Positions 47,480 to 56,294 of a stretch of DNA of 57,288 nt are shown piece after piece. Below the pieces are notes generated by a model. The model did no database searches. It had not been told where the DNA came from and was given only the letters and a program-made list of their open reading frames with translations. The translations under genes and the position numbers were made by a program. Location of the stretch: NCBI GenBank assembly GCA_944327195.1, contig CALVGV010000010.1, forward strand, positions 1 through 57,288, given 5' to 3'. The stretch comes from an uncultured Limosilactobacillus sp. Lineage in GTDB: Bacteria; Bacillota; Bacilli; Lactobacillales; Lactobacillaceae. Numbering within the stretch: the stretch's first letter is position 1; each line of letters begins with the position of its first letter.

Positions 47480-49015
47480 TTACTTATCCTCCGTGGTTAA
47501 CTTGGCTTGCAGGTCGGCCACCGCCTTGTAGGAGGGGCTGACCTCGCGTTCAACTTGCTCGAAGAGGGGCTTGATCATGGTATAGGTGTCCTGGGCGGCC
47601 TGCGGTTGGTAGTCGTCGGTGGCACCGATGAACTGCTGGACGGCGTCGACCGAATCGATCAGCCCGAGGCTCTTCATCGCCATCGTGATTGCCCCCAGGC
47701 AGCCGGACTCGAAGGTTTCCGGCACCCGCACCGGCACCGCCAGCACGTCGGCCAGCATCTGCTTCCAAACCGCCGACTGGGCGAAGCCGCCGGTGGCGGT
47801 CACCTGCTGCGGCCGGCCGACCAGTTCCTCGACCGCGCCGAAGACGGTGGCGATGTTGAGGCAGATCCCCTCCATCACCGCCCGCAGCATGTCGGCCCGG
47901 GTGTGGAGCGGGGTGAGGCCGAAGAAGGAACCGCGGGCGTTGGCGTCCCAGAGCGGGGCCCGCTCGCCCCCGAGGAAGGGGTGGAAGAGGAGGCCGTGGG
48001 CGCCGGCCGGGGTGGTGGCGATCACCTGGTTGGCCAGGGTGAAGGCGTCGACCCCCTCCTGGCGGGCGGCCCGGGCGTCAACCAGGTGCTCAACCGCCCA
48101 CTGGAAGACGGCGCCGCCGTTGTTGATCGGGCCGCCGACCACGTAGCTGCCCTCGTCGATCGCGTAGCAGAAGAGGCGGCGCTGGGGGTCGATCACCGGG
48201 TGGTCGGTCGCCACGCGGACGGCCGCCGAGGTGCCGATCGTGATCGCCACCGTGTCCTGGCGGGTGGCGCCGACGCCGAGGTTGGAGAGGGCGCCGTCAA
48301 AGGCCCCGTAGACGAAGGGGGTCGTTGACGGGATGCCCATTTCAGCCGCCACCTCCGGCAGGAGCCCCTGGGCCTGGCTGGTACCGGCAACCACTTCCGG
48401 CAGCTGACTCCGGCTGATCCCGGTCAGCTTGAGGGCCTCCTCGTCCCAGTCGTTGGTGAAGAGGTTGAACATCCCGGTGCAGGAGGCAATCGAGATGTCG
48501 ACCTTAAAGGTGTGGAAGAGCTCCCAGAAGAGGTAGGACTTGATGTCGGCCACGTAGGCGGCCTTGGCCACCAGCTCCGGCTGGCTTTGCCGCAGCCAGA
48601 TCAGCTTGGTCAGCGGCGACATCGGGTGCAGCGGGGTCCCGGTGTGCTCAAAGAGGTTGACGGCAGCCGGCTCCTGCTTGAGGGCCTCGGCCACCCCGCG
48701 GGCGCGGGTGTCGGCCCAGGTCAGCGCCCGGGTCAGCGGCCGGTGGTCCTGGTCAAGCAGGATCACGCTCTGGTTAGCGCTGGAGAAGGAAACCGCTAAC
48801 AATTTTCCCGAAACTAAGTCGGCCTTGGCGGCGGCCTGGCCGATCACCTGCTTGACGGCGGCCACGATCGCCGCCGGGTCCTGCTCGGCCATCCCGGTGG
48901 CATCGCGGTAGAGCGAGTAACCGGCCTTGAAGCTGGCCTGCACCCGGGCCTGGTCATCATAAAGTACTGCCTTGGTCGCCGTCGTGCCGACGTCGACCCC
49001 AATCAAATAGTCCAT
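47480..49015 (-). CDS. gntK: Gluconokinase (FGGY family)
   Basis: 511 residues. Phosphorylates gluconate to 6-phosphogluconate, which enters the phosphoketolase pathway. GVDVGTTATKAVL at the N terminus and GLLFHPFLGGERAPLWD mid-protein belong to the FGGY sugar kinases. The identity as gluconokinase is based on family length and on GntP next to it. First gene of the gnt operon. Confidence 0.92.
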   Translation of the reverse strand: MDYLIGVDVGTTATKAVLYDDQARVQASFKAGYSLYRDATGMAEQDPAAIVAAVKQVIGQAAAKADLVSGKLLAVSFSSANQSVILLDQDHRPLTRALTWADTRARGVAEALKQEPAAVNLFEHTGTPLHPMSPLTKLIWLRQSQPELVAKAAYVADIKSYLFWELFHTFKVDISIASCTGMFNLFTNDWDEEALKLTGISRSQLPEVVAGTSQAQGLLPEVAAEMGIPSTTPFVYGAFDGALSNLGVGATRQDTVAITIGTSAAVRVATDHPVIDPQRRLFCYAIDEGSYVVGGPINNGGAVFQWAVEHLVDARAARQEGVDAFTLANQVIATTPAGAHGLLFHPFLGGERAPLWDANARGSFFGLTPLHTRADMLRAVMEGICLNIATVFGAVEELVGRPQQVTATGGFAQSAVWKQMLADVLAVPVRVPETFESGCLGAITMAMKSLGLIDSVDAVQQFIGATDDYQPQAAQDTYTMIKPLFEQVEREVSPSYKAVADLQAKLTTEDK

Positions 49016-49043
49016 TCCGTTGCCCTCTCTCTTGCAAATATGG

Positions 49044-49055
49044 TTTATCGATACA
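49044..49055. promoter_or_regulatory. Candidate operator for the gluconate regulator
   Basis: TTTATCGATACA is a near palindrome with a central CG pair, the usual form for LacI-family sites. It lies just downstream of the gntK -10 box, where a bound repressor would block transcription. Confidence 0.55.
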
Positions 49056-49061
49056 CCAAGG

Positions 49062-49090
49062 ATAATACATTAGCAAGAAACCGCTGTCAA
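49062..49090 (-). promoter_or_regulatory. gntK promoter
   Basis: Minus-strand TTGACA (49085-49090) and TATTAT (49062-49067) are 17 bases apart, a near-consensus sigma-A promoter. Confidence 0.85.
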
Positions 49091-49108
49091 TGGTTTTGGG
49101 AAAATTAG

Positions 49109-49122
49109 GGTAACGTTTTCCG
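49109..49122. promoter_or_regulatory. cre-like site upstream of gntK
   Basis: GGTAACGTTTTCCG (reverse CGGAAAACGTTACC) resembles a catabolite-responsive element and lies about 20 bases upstream of the -35 box. CcpA control is an inference. Confidence 0.5.
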
Positions 49123-49150
49123 AAATCGCTATCACTAACGAGCCAAAAAA

Positions 49151-49177
49151 GCGGCCGGGCACCCTCGTCCCGGCCGC
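49151..49177 (-). terminator. Terminator of the VOC gene
   Basis: GCGGCCGGG and CCCGGCCGC form a nine-base stem followed by six T on the minus strand. Confidence 0.88.
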
Positions 49178-49193
49178 AAAGCCAATCAAGTAA

Positions 49194-49571
49194 CTATTCG
49201 TGAATTTCCAGCGGCAGGCCGTCCGGGTCGAAGAAGAAGGTCATCGGCTCGCCGGTGTAGTCGTCGGTCCGGACCGGTTCGCACTCGATCCCCCGCTCTT
49301 TTAAGGCGGCCACCGTTTCCTTCACGCTGGCCACCTTGAAGGCCAGGTGGCGCAGGCCGCACGCCTCCGGGTAGCTTGGCCGCTCTGGGGCGGTCGGCTT
49401 GATGAAGAGCTCCAGCTGGAGGTCGCCGCAGGCCAGGTCGAGCTTCCAGTCGCCCTTGGCCGCCCGCTGGTGTTCGCCGACGACCGTAAAGCCCAGTTGG
49501 TCGACGTAGAAGTGGCGGGAGCGCTGGTAGTCGCTGCCAATGATCGCCACGTGGTGAATCGCATCAAACAT
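49194..49571 (-). CDS. VOC-family (glyoxalase-like) protein
   Basis: 125 residues with the vicinal oxygen chelate fold. Metal ligands are likely His in IHHVAI, Glu in LQLELFI, His in LRHLAFKV and Glu near the end in GLPLEIHE. It may be a small glyoxalase I-type or other lyase; substrate unknown. It overlaps the upstream small membrane gene by eight bases and is the last gene of a three-gene run. Confidence 0.85.
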   Translation of the reverse strand: MFDAIHHVAIIGSDYQRSRHFYVDQLGFTVVGEHQRAAKGDWKLDLACGDLQLELFIKPTAPERPSYPEACGLRHLAFKVASVKETVAALKERGIECEPVRTDDYTGEPMTFFFDPDGLPLEIHE

Positions 49572-49770
49572 CCTTTTCTTCCCCCTTCACTTCCCTGCGG
49601 ATTCGCTGGCGGAGGGTCGCCCAGCACCAGGCGTGGCCGGCCGCCGCCACCAAAAAGACCACCAGGCAGGCGATGAAGAAGACCCAGGCGCGCAGCACCA
49701 TCGCCGCCCCGGCGCCAAACATCGCCAGGCTGGCCAGCCCCAGGAGGAGGATTACGCCGTCGTTTTTCAT
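49564..49770 (-). CDS. Small membrane protein
   Basis: 68 residues with two hydrophobic helices (about 6-25 and 29-50) and a basic/acidic tail RQRIRREVKGEEKDV. No family recognised. A GGTAGGTGG site overlaps the end of the HD gene before it. Coupling to both neighbours supports that it is a real gene. Confidence 0.7.
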   Translation of the reverse strand: MKNDGVILLLGLASLAMFGAGAAMVLRAWVFFIACLVVFLVAAAGHAWCWATLRQRIRREVKGEEKDV

Positions 49771-49778
49771 TCGCCCAC

Positions 49779-50414
49779 CTACCTTTGGATAATCTGGGTG
49801 GTCACAATCGCCAGCTGCTGGCGGTTGGTGCCGGCGTTGTCCTCGAGGAGGGCCGGCAGGATCTTCTTCAGGAAGTACTGGACGCAGGCCAGCTGGTTGA
49901 AGTCCATGATCGCCGTCAGGCTCGACTTGTAGATGTCCATGTAGACCGGCTCCGGGTTGCCCTTCTGGATCTCACCGAAGGACTCGTACATCAGGTCGAT
50001 CTTGTCGGCCACCGCCAGGATCTTGCCCTCCAGGCTCTGGTCCTTGCCCTCGGCGAAGCGGCGGGTGTAGGCCGCGCGGAAGTCGGCCGGGATTTCGGTC
50101 TGGATGAAGTTGGCCGTCAGCGACCGGTCCACCTTGGCCAGCATCTTGCGTAGTTCCGGGGTGGCGTACTTGACCGGGGTCTTGATGTCGCCGATGAAGC
50201 GCTCGGTGTAGTCGTGGTTGAGCGCCTTTTCGTAGAGCGAGCGCCAGTCGATCTTGTTGCCGGCCTGCTCCTCGATGTCGCCCAGCATCTGGGCCGCCTG
50301 GGTGACTTTGAAGGAGTGGGCGGCCACGTTGTGTTGTTCAAACTTGAAGTAGCCCGGCGCCCGGTTGATCATCTCCAGGTCGCTCAGGCTCTTCAGGTAT
50401 TCGTGCATCCCCAT
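49779..50414 (-). CDS. HD-domain nucleotidase (YfbR-like)
   Basis: 211 residues. His in FEQHNVAAHSF, the His-Asp pair in LNHDYTERFIGDI and Asp in AVADKIDLMYE give the metal site of HD phosphohydrolases. The layout fits YfbR-type 5'-deoxynucleotidases. The ATG (MGMHEYL) follows GGGGAGAAAG; a longer frame into the upstream terminator is rejected. First gene of a run with the small membrane protein and the VOC protein. Confidence 0.85.
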   Translation of the reverse strand: MGMHEYLKSLSDLEMINRAPGYFKFEQHNVAAHSFKVTQAAQMLGDIEEQAGNKIDWRSLYEKALNHDYTERFIGDIKTPVKYATPELRKMLAKVDRSLTANFIQTEIPADFRAAYTRRFAEGKDQSLEGKILAVADKIDLMYESFGEIQKGNPEPVYMDIYKSSLTAIMDFNQLACVQYFLKKILPALLEDNAGTNRQQLAIVTTQIIQR

Positions 50415-50433
50415 GTGCTTTCTCCCCTTTTTG

Positions 50434-50467
50434 AAAAAAGAAGCCGGGATCTTTCCCAGCCTCTTTT
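50434..50467 (-). terminator. Terminator of pgcA
   Basis: On the minus strand AAAAGAGGCTGGG pairs with CCCGGCTTCTTTT, with T residues after it. It overlaps the start region of the HD gene and resembles the terminator hairpin of family 2 repeats. Confidence 0.75.
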
Positions 50468-50489
50468 CCGTCAATTAGTTTAATTCAGC

Positions 50490-52202
50490 CTAGAATTCGG
50501 CCAGGGCCTTTTCGAATTCGGCCAACTTGGCGCTGGCTTCCTCGTCGGTGGCCGCCGCGGTCCCAACGTAGTACTTCAGCTTCGGCTCGGTCCCGGACGG
50601 CCGGATGGCGATCCAGGTTTCGTCGTCGAGCACGTAGCGCAGAACGTTGGAGTTTGGAATGTCCATTTCCTCCACCGTCCCGTCGGCCAGGGTCTTGGTG
50701 CCCTTGGAGAAGTCTTCTAGGGCCACCACCTTGTGGCCGGCGAAGGCTTCCGGTGATTCTTCGCGGAACTTCTTCATCAGACCAGCAATCTTGGCCGGGC
50801 CGTCAACGCCGGCGTAGACGTTGGCAATCGTCTTTTCCTTGAAGTAGCCGTACTTCTTGAAGAGTTCTTGGACCCCGTCGTAGAGGGTCATCTGCCGGCT
50901 GCGGTAGTAAGCGGCCACTTCGGCCAGCAGGGTCAGCGATTGGATGGCGTCCTTGTCGCGAACGAATGGCTTAACCAGGTAGCCGTAGCTTTCTTCGAAG
51001 CCAAACATGAAGGTGTGGTTGTGCTTGGTTTCGTACTGGTGAATTTGGTCGGCGATCCACTTGAAGCCGGTCAGGACGTTGATCATTTCCACCCCGTAGC
51101 TTTCGGCGATCTTGGCGGCGAAGTTGGTCGAAACGATCGACTTAACGGTAGCCGCGTTGTCCGGCAGGGTGCCGGCCTGCTTGTGGGCCTCGAGGATGTA
51201 GGCCAGCATCAGGGAGGCGATCTGGTTCCCGGTCAGCAGTTGGTATTCGCCGTTTGGTTGGCGAACGGCGCAACCGAGGCGGTCGGCGTCCGGGTCGGTG
51301 GCGATCAAGACGTCGGCGTCAACCTTCTTGCCGAGGGCGATCGAGCGGGTGAAGGCCTCAGCAAATTCCGGGTTCGGGTTCTTCAGGCCCGGGAAGTCAC
51401 CGTTCGGTTGGGCTTCCAGCGGTTCGATCACGAAGTTGACGAAGCCGGCCTGGCGGAGGGCCCGTTCACCGAGCATCCGGCCGGTCCCGCACAGCGGCGA
51501 GAAGACGAACTTCATGTCGCGGCCGTATTCCTTGGCCAGTTCCTTGTTGATGGTAACCGACTTGGCCTCGGTCAGGTAGGCGTGGTCCACGTCTTCGCCC
51601 ATCAGGGTTTCGAGGCCGGAGTTGAGCATTTCCTGCTCGTCGGCCAGTTCGATGCCGAAGAGATCGTCGATCTTGCGGATGTAGCCGGTCATCATGTCGG
51701 ATTCCTTCGGCGGCAGTTGGCCCCCGTCTTCCCCGTAGATCTTGTAGCCGTTGTACTCCTTCGGGTTGTGGGAGGCGGTGATCATGATCCCGGCGTAGGC
51801 GTGGTTGTAGCGCACGGCAAAGGACAGTTCCGGCGTTGGCCGCACGTTGTCGTAAATGAAGACCGGAATCTGGTGGGCCCCCAGCACACGCGCGCAGTCG
51901 TGGGCGAATTCCGCCGAGTGGTGACGGGAGTCGTAGCCAATGGCAACCCCGCGTTGCTTGGTTTCCTCGCCGAGCGATTCCATCAGGGCGGCCAGCCCGG
52001 CGGTGGCTTGGCGAACGGTGTAGATGTTCATCCGGTTAATCCCCGGGCCCATCAAACCGCGCATCCCGGCGGTCCCAAAGGAAAGCGGCCCGTAAAAGGC
52101 GTCTTCCTTTTCTTCGTCCTTCATTGCAGCGAGTTCCTGCTTGAGCGCAGGGGCCAGGCGCGGCTCATCGGCCCACGCTTGGTAAGTTTCCTTCCAAGTC
52201 AA
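50490..52202 (-). CDS. pgcA: Phosphoglucomutase (alpha-phosphohexomutase) PgcA
   Basis: 570 residues, the long Firmicutes form. Interconverts glucose-6-phosphate and glucose-1-phosphate for UDP-glucose, wall and exopolysaccharide. Active serine loop TASHNPKEYNG (about 143-153), metal loop DPDADRLG and late RPSGTEPKLKYY are present. It starts at a TTG eight bases after AGGAG; the nearer ATG is out of frame. Minus-strand TATACT (near 52249) is the likely -10 box. Confidence 0.95.
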   Translation of the reverse strand: MTWKETYQAWADEPRLAPALKQELAAMKDEEKEDAFYGPLSFGTAGMRGLMGPGINRMNIYTVRQATAGLAALMESLGEETKQRGVAIGYDSRHHSAEFAHDCARVLGAHQIPVFIYDNVRPTPELSFAVRYNHAYAGIMITASHNPKEYNGYKIYGEDGGQLPPKESDMMTGYIRKIDDLFGIELADEQEMLNSGLETLMGEDVDHAYLTEAKSVTINKELAKEYGRDMKFVFSPLCGTGRMLGERALRQAGFVNFVIEPLEAQPNGDFPGLKNPNPEFAEAFTRSIALGKKVDADVLIATDPDADRLGCAVRQPNGEYQLLTGNQIASLMLAYILEAHKQAGTLPDNAATVKSIVSTNFAAKIAESYGVEMINVLTGFKWIADQIHQYETKHNHTFMFGFEESYGYLVKPFVRDKDAIQSLTLLAEVAAYYRSRQMTLYDGVQELFKKYGYFKEKTIANVYAGVDGPAKIAGLMKKFREESPEAFAGHKVVALEDFSKGTKTLADGTVEEMDIPNSNVLRYVLDDETWIAIRPSGTEPKLKYYVGTAAATDEEASAKLAEFEKALAEF

Positions 52203-52302
52203 AGAAACATCTCCTATCTGTGTCGATTATCAATTCTCACTGCTCATAGTATACCGCATGGGCGCCGCCGGGAAAACCAGGATTTTTGGCCACCAAAAAA
52301 GG

Positions 52303-52324
52303 ACGGGAATCGCTTCCCGCCCCG
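52303..52324 (-). terminator. Terminator of trxB
   Basis: GGGCGGGAAGCGATTCCCGTCC folds into a short stem followed by six T, just past the trxB stop. Confidence 0.85.
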
Positions 52325-52327
52325 GTC

Positions 52328-53266
52328 TTACTTTTGGCTGTCGAGGTACTTGTAAACCTGCTGACCGGCAATTGCGCCGTCGCCAACCGCCGTGGCCACC
52401 TGGCGCAGGACGGTGTCGCGGACGTCGCCGACCGCAAAGATCCCCGGCACGGCCGTGGCCATCTTGTCGTCGGTCTTGACCCAGCCCTTGTCGTCGAGGA
52501 TGCCGAGGCCCTTGAAGGGCGCCGTCATCGGCACGTTGCCGACGTAAATGAAGACCCCGTCGGCCGCCATTTCCCCGGTTTCGCCGGTGACGTTGTTGAC
52601 GGTCTTAACCCCGGTGACCTTGGTGTCGTCACCGACAATTTCGGTCACGCTGGTGTTGTAGACGAACTCCAGCTTCGGGTTCTTGAAGGCCTTTTCCTGC
52701 TCAATCGGTTGGGCGCGGAGCTTGTCGCGGCGCACGAGGACGGTCACCTTGTTGGCCAACTGGGTCAAATAGCCCCCCTCTTCAACCGCGGAGTCCCCGC
52801 CGCCGACGACGATCAGGTTCTTGCCCTTGAAGAAGGCGCCGTCGCAGACCGCGCAGTAGGAAACCCCGCGGCCGGAGAATTCGGCCTCGCCCGGGACAGC
52901 CAGCTTGCGTTGGTCGGACCCGGTGGCGATCACCACCGCCTTGGCAACGAAGGTGTCGCCCATGTCGGTGGTCAGGTGCTTTTCGTCGCCAACCAGCTCC
53001 ACCTTTTCGACCGTCCCGTAGGCGTAGTCGGCGCCAAACTGAGTTGCCCCCTCGTACATTTGCTGGGCCAGGTCGGGGCCCTTGACCGACTTGAAGCCGG
53101 TGTAGTTTTCAATTTCCGCGGTGTTGTTGAGGTTCCCCCCGTAGATCCCGCGGTCGAGCATCAACACGGAGAGGTTGGCCCGCGACGCGTACATCGCTGC
53201 CGTCATCCCCCCCGGGCCGGCCCCGATCACAACAACGTCGTAATTGGTCTTCTTTTCTTCCGCCAT
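52328..53266 (-). CDS. trxB: Thioredoxin reductase
   Basis: 312 residues. Keeps thioredoxin reduced with NADPH. FAD loop VVVIGAGPGGMTAAMYA, redox cysteines in SYCAVCDGAFF, NADPH loop VVGGGDSAVEEG and the C-terminal GIFAVGDVRD are present. ATG after GAGGAGG. Single gene; an inverted repeat overlaps its promoter spacer. Confidence 0.97.
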   Translation of the reverse strand: MAEEKKTNYDVVVIGAGPGGMTAAMYASRANLSVLMLDRGIYGGNLNNTAEIENYTGFKSVKGPDLAQQMYEGATQFGADYAYGTVEKVELVGDEKHLTTDMGDTFVAKAVVIATGSDQRKLAVPGEAEFSGRGVSYCAVCDGAFFKGKNLIVVGGGDSAVEEGGYLTQLANKVTVLVRRDKLRAQPIEQEKAFKNPKLEFVYNTSVTEIVGDDTKVTGVKTVNNVTGETGEMAADGVFIYVGNVPMTAPFKGLGILDDKGWVKTDDKMATAVPGIFAVGDVRDTVLRQVATAVGDGAIAGQQVYKYLDSQK

Positions 53267-53330
53267 GATAATCCTCCTCTTGGTTGCTGATTTTGTAGCA
53301 ATGATACTTGTTTTTTTGCTCCCTGTCTAC

Positions 53331-53353
53331 CATTTTAACTTACTTTTTGTAAG
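53331..53353 (-). promoter_or_regulatory. trxB -10 box and inverted repeat
   Basis: Minus-strand TAAAAT (53331-53336) is the likely -10. CTTACTTTTTGTAAG (53339-53353) lies in the -35/-10 spacer and could be an operator for a redox or stress regulator. Confidence 0.5.
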
Positions 53354-53442
53354 ATTGACACGAACCGCCGTCCTTCAAGCTTTCGGCCGCTAGTTATCGA
53401 ATTGTGATCGCTTTGTAACCCCCATTCCGCCCACAAGACTGG

Positions 53443-53448
53443 TATAAT
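53443..53448 (+). promoter_or_regulatory. Extended -10 of the surface-protein gene
   Basis: TGGTATAAT with no good -35; AAGGAGG lies before the ATG at 53498. Confidence 0.6.
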
Positions 53449-53497
53449 TGAAATTTGAGAGAAATAATTACGCTTAATCAAGGAGGCTGCCCAGAAA

Positions 53498-55270
53498 ATG
53501 AAAATCAATCATTTTGGCCGTCGTCCCCGGCTTTCGTCCCTGCTCCTGTGCTCCGCTTTGCTAGGGGTTGCCCTGGTTGCCAGCCCGGCCCAGGCCGACC
53601 AACAAGCGGATAGCCAGGAAAACCCGACCGCAACCCAGGCGGCCACTGCCACCGGTTCGCTGACCAGCGCCAGCGCGGTTACCCTGGCGGCCACCAGCGC
53701 GGCCACCAGCACCAGTTCTACCAATAATAGTACGAGCGCCCGCCTCGCCAGCGCAAGCGATCCGGCTTCGGCCACCGCGGCGCTTTCGGCGGTGACCACC
53801 GGTGAGGCCGCAAGGAGCGTTTCTGGTCAAGCCCAGGCCGCTTCCGCCACGACCAACGTCAACGCAGCAAGCACCGCAACCACTTCGGCGGCCACCTCGC
53901 TGACCACCAGTGCCCCCAGCTCCCAGGCAACCACGGCGGGCGACCTGGCAAGTAACGACCCGACCACCAGTGCGATCGGCTCTAGCAACGGCCTGATGAG
54001 TGCCGGTCAAACGACTAGCGGGGCCACCAACCCCCTACTGGCCGATCCGGTGGCAAGCACCACGGTTGGCTTAGACAACGTTGGTAACGAGTTGGCGAGT
54101 GACATTCCGGCGGCAAGTACGGCAAGCGACCAGGCCCTGCCGACCGGCGACGCCTTCTTCTTCGCCACCCCGGTTAGCGCCACCAGCACCGGGAACGAAA
54201 TGACCACGACCGGCTTGCTCGGGGCGGACCAACTGGTGGCGAGCGACTGGTTCTGGAACCTGACCGCCTTCGCCAGCCTCCCCCAGGCCGCTGACCAGGT
54301 AGCCGCCCTGACCACTATGGAGACGGCCACCAGCCAGGAAGCCAGCGCGCCCCTGGCCGAAATGACCACCCTGCTGGCGGCGAGCGAGCCAGGCGCGAAC
54401 GAAACCAACAGCACCGCCACCACCCAGGGAACCCTCAAGGTGGAAAGCGAGGCGGTCAGCGCGGCCGCTTCCGCCGGGCCGGCCGCGAGCGCAAGCACCA
54501 GCCAGTCCGGCCCGGCGGCGACGCGGCCGACAACCGCCACGAGCCGGCCAAGCTGGCGGCCTTCCTGGTCAAGCGCCGCTCACTGGTGGAGCCGCCGCAA
54601 CAACTGGCAGGCCCAGTCGAGCAGCCCAACCACCCGTTGGCAGGCCCGGACCAGCAGCACGACCGCTCGCTGGCAAGCGGCCCCGACCACAAGCAAGTGG
54701 GCCCGCTCGTGGACGCCAGCCTTCTTTACGACCACGGCGGTGAACCGGTGGTGGCCAACGGCCGCTTTGACCCGCCAAGCGGCCACGCCGAGCCCATATT
54801 CGGTTCAAAAGGTGGCCGCCGCCAAGGCGAGCGCCCCGCAGGCCCAACCACAAGCCGCCCGGCTGACCCCGGCAGTAAACCCAGCGGCCAAGGCAGCTAG
54901 CCCGATCAAGGCGGCGGTTTCACGTGAAACACGCCGTTCCGTGGTCAGCCCAACCGTTGCCAAGGCCAATACCGGCAACCGGGACCGCAGCGACAAGGAC
55001 AACCAATCGGCTGACCGCCACGCCGGCGACTCGCTGGCCGGCGGCAACAATTCCCTGACCACCGCCGCCCTGAAGGACGGTCACAAGAAGCTGACCAGTA
55101 GCATGAACACCAACAGCCAGCCGCTGACCGCCGGCTCGATCACCGGCCTCTTCGCCGATCACTCGCGGGTGGCCACGATCGTTTCCCTGGCCATCCTGGT
55201 TGCCCTGGCAATCGGCGGGGCGGTGACCTTCGTCCGCGACCGGACCCGCCACCCCTTCGGCCAGGCCTAG
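53498..55270 (+). CDS. Ala/Ser/Thr-rich surface protein, probable frameshifted segment
   Basis: 590 residues. A signal peptide (about 1-33, cut after AQA) is followed by a long Ala/Ser/Thr-rich stretch to about residue 340, typical of extended or glycosylated cell-wall proteins. Residues about 341-434 change abruptly to Trp/Arg-rich sequence, while another frame over 54520-54800 reads as ordinary Pro/Gly/Asp-rich protein; this suggests two compensating frameshifts. The C terminus has a membrane helix (about 558-580) and a basic tail, but no LPxTG, so anchoring is by the helix. No homologue recognised. Confidence 0.8.
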   Translation: MKINHFGRRPRLSSLLLCSALLGVALVASPAQADQQADSQENPTATQAATATGSLTSASAVTLAATSAATSTSSTNNSTSARLASASDPASATAALSAVTTGEAARSVSGQAQAASATTNVNAASTATTSAATSLTTSAPSSQATTAGDLASNDPTTSAIGSSNGLMSAGQTTSGATNPLLADPVASTTVGLDNVGNELASDIPAASTASDQALPTGDAFFFATPVSATSTGNEMTTTGLLGADQLVASDWFWNLTAFASLPQAADQVAALTTMETATSQEASAPLAEMTTLLAASEPGANETNSTATTQGTLKVESEAVSAAASAGPAASASTSQSGPAATRPTTATSRPSWRPSWSSAAHWWSRRNNWQAQSSSPTTRWQARTSSTTARWQAAPTTSKWARSWTPAFFTTTAVNRWWPTAALTRQAATPSPYSVQKVAAAKASAPQAQPQAARLTPAVNPAAKAASPIKAAVSRETRRSVVSPTVAKANTGNRDRSDKDNQSADRHAGDSLAGGNNSLTTAALKDGHKKLTSSMNTNSQPLTAGSITGLFADHSRVATIVSLAILVALAIGGAVTFVRDRTRHPFGQA

Positions 55271-55287
55271 TTAACCCCAGAAATAAG

Positions 55288-55317
55288 AAAAACGCCCGCA
55301 GCTGCGGACGTTTTTTT
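55288..55317. terminator. Bidirectional terminator between surface-protein gene and map
   Basis: AAAACGCCCGCAG and CTGCGGACGTTTTTTT form a stem (one mismatch) with A and T runs on both sides. Confidence 0.88.
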
Positions 55318-55330
55318 AATGCGCGTGATG

Positions 55331-56194
55331 CTAGATTTGGCTGAAGTGCTTGGTCACCGTCTGGTCGGCGATTTCGCCGTAGTGGGCCAGGAAGCCGGCG
55401 TACTCGTCGTCGTAGAGGTAGTCCTTGTCGGCTTCCGGATCCTGGGAGGTCAGGATCTTCGGCCCCTTGTCGGTGATCACTAAAGTGTGTTCATATTGGC
55501 AGGAGAGGCCACCGTCGGCCGTCTTGGCCAGCCAACCACTCGGGTCGGAGGTGTCGGCCTTCCAGGTGCCGGTGTTAATCATCGGCTCAACCGTGATTGT
55601 CATCCCCTTGCGCAGGCGCACCCCGTGGCCGGCCTCACCGTAGTGCGGCACCATCGGGTCCTCGTGCATCGTCGGCCCGATCCCGTGGCCAACGAACTCG
55701 CGAACGTCGCCGTAGCCGTTCTCGTCCTCGGTGTAGTGCTGGATGGCGGCGCCGATGTCCCCGATCCGCTTGCCAACCTGGCACTGGTCAATCCCCAGGT
55801 AGAGGGCCTTCTTGGTGACCTCCATCAGCTTGGTCACTTCCGGAGTGGCCTTGCCGACCACGTAGGACCAGCAGGAATCGGAGAAGGCGCCGTCGAGGTT
55901 GACCACCGTGTCGACCTTGACCAGGTCGCCCTCCTTTAGGATCAGCTTCTTGCGCGGGAAGCCGTGGCAGATTTCGTCGTTGACGCTGACGCAGGTGGCG
56001 TATTCGTAGCCCTCAAAGCCCATCTCGGCCGGAATGGCGTTGCAGGCCTTGAAGTACTTGCGGGCGAAGTCTTCAATCACCCAACTCGAAATCCCCGGCT
56101 TGATCAGCTTGCGGATTCCGAGGTGCATCCCGGCCAGGACGGCCCCGGACTTTTCCATCTCGCGGATTTCGCGTGGTGACTTTAAACTAATCAT
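55331..56194 (-). CDS. map: Methionine aminopeptidase, type I
   Basis: Removes the N-terminal Met from new proteins. 287 residues, longer than the usual 250 because of an insertion around TGTWKADTSDPSGWLAKTADG and a C-terminal extension. Metal ligands: Asp in KVDTVVNLDGAFSDS (two), His in GHGIGPTMHEDP, Glu in TVEPMI and Glu in CQYEHTL. Such longer forms are common in lactobacilli. Divergent from the flavodoxin gene. Confidence 0.95.
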   Translation of the reverse strand: MISLKSPREIREMEKSGAVLAGMHLGIRKLIKPGISSWVIEDFARKYFKACNAIPAEMGFEGYEYATCVSVNDEICHGFPRKKLILKEGDLVKVDTVVNLDGAFSDSCWSYVVGKATPEVTKLMEVTKKALYLGIDQCQVGKRIGDIGAAIQHYTEDENGYGDVREFVGHGIGPTMHEDPMVPHYGEAGHGVRLRKGMTITVEPMINTGTWKADTSDPSGWLAKTADGGLSCQYEHTLVITDKGPKILTSQDPEADKDYLYDDEYAGFLAHYGEIADQTVTKHFSQI

Positions 56195-56294
56195 TGCAAA
56201 TTACCCCTTACTTTAAAATCTTATCCCCTAGTATAGCACCAATTCGGTTTGTGATATACTTGAGACAATTATGATTGGAAAAGGGGTAACAAAG

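Noticed and set aside
54569-55252. Several long minus-strand frames inside the surface-protein gene
   Set aside because: They are shadows of GC-rich, low-complexity sequence, without start signals.
55150-55270. LPxTG sortase anchor at the end of the surface protein
   Set aside because: No LPxTG-like motif precedes the hydrophobic helix; only a membrane segment with a basic tail is present.
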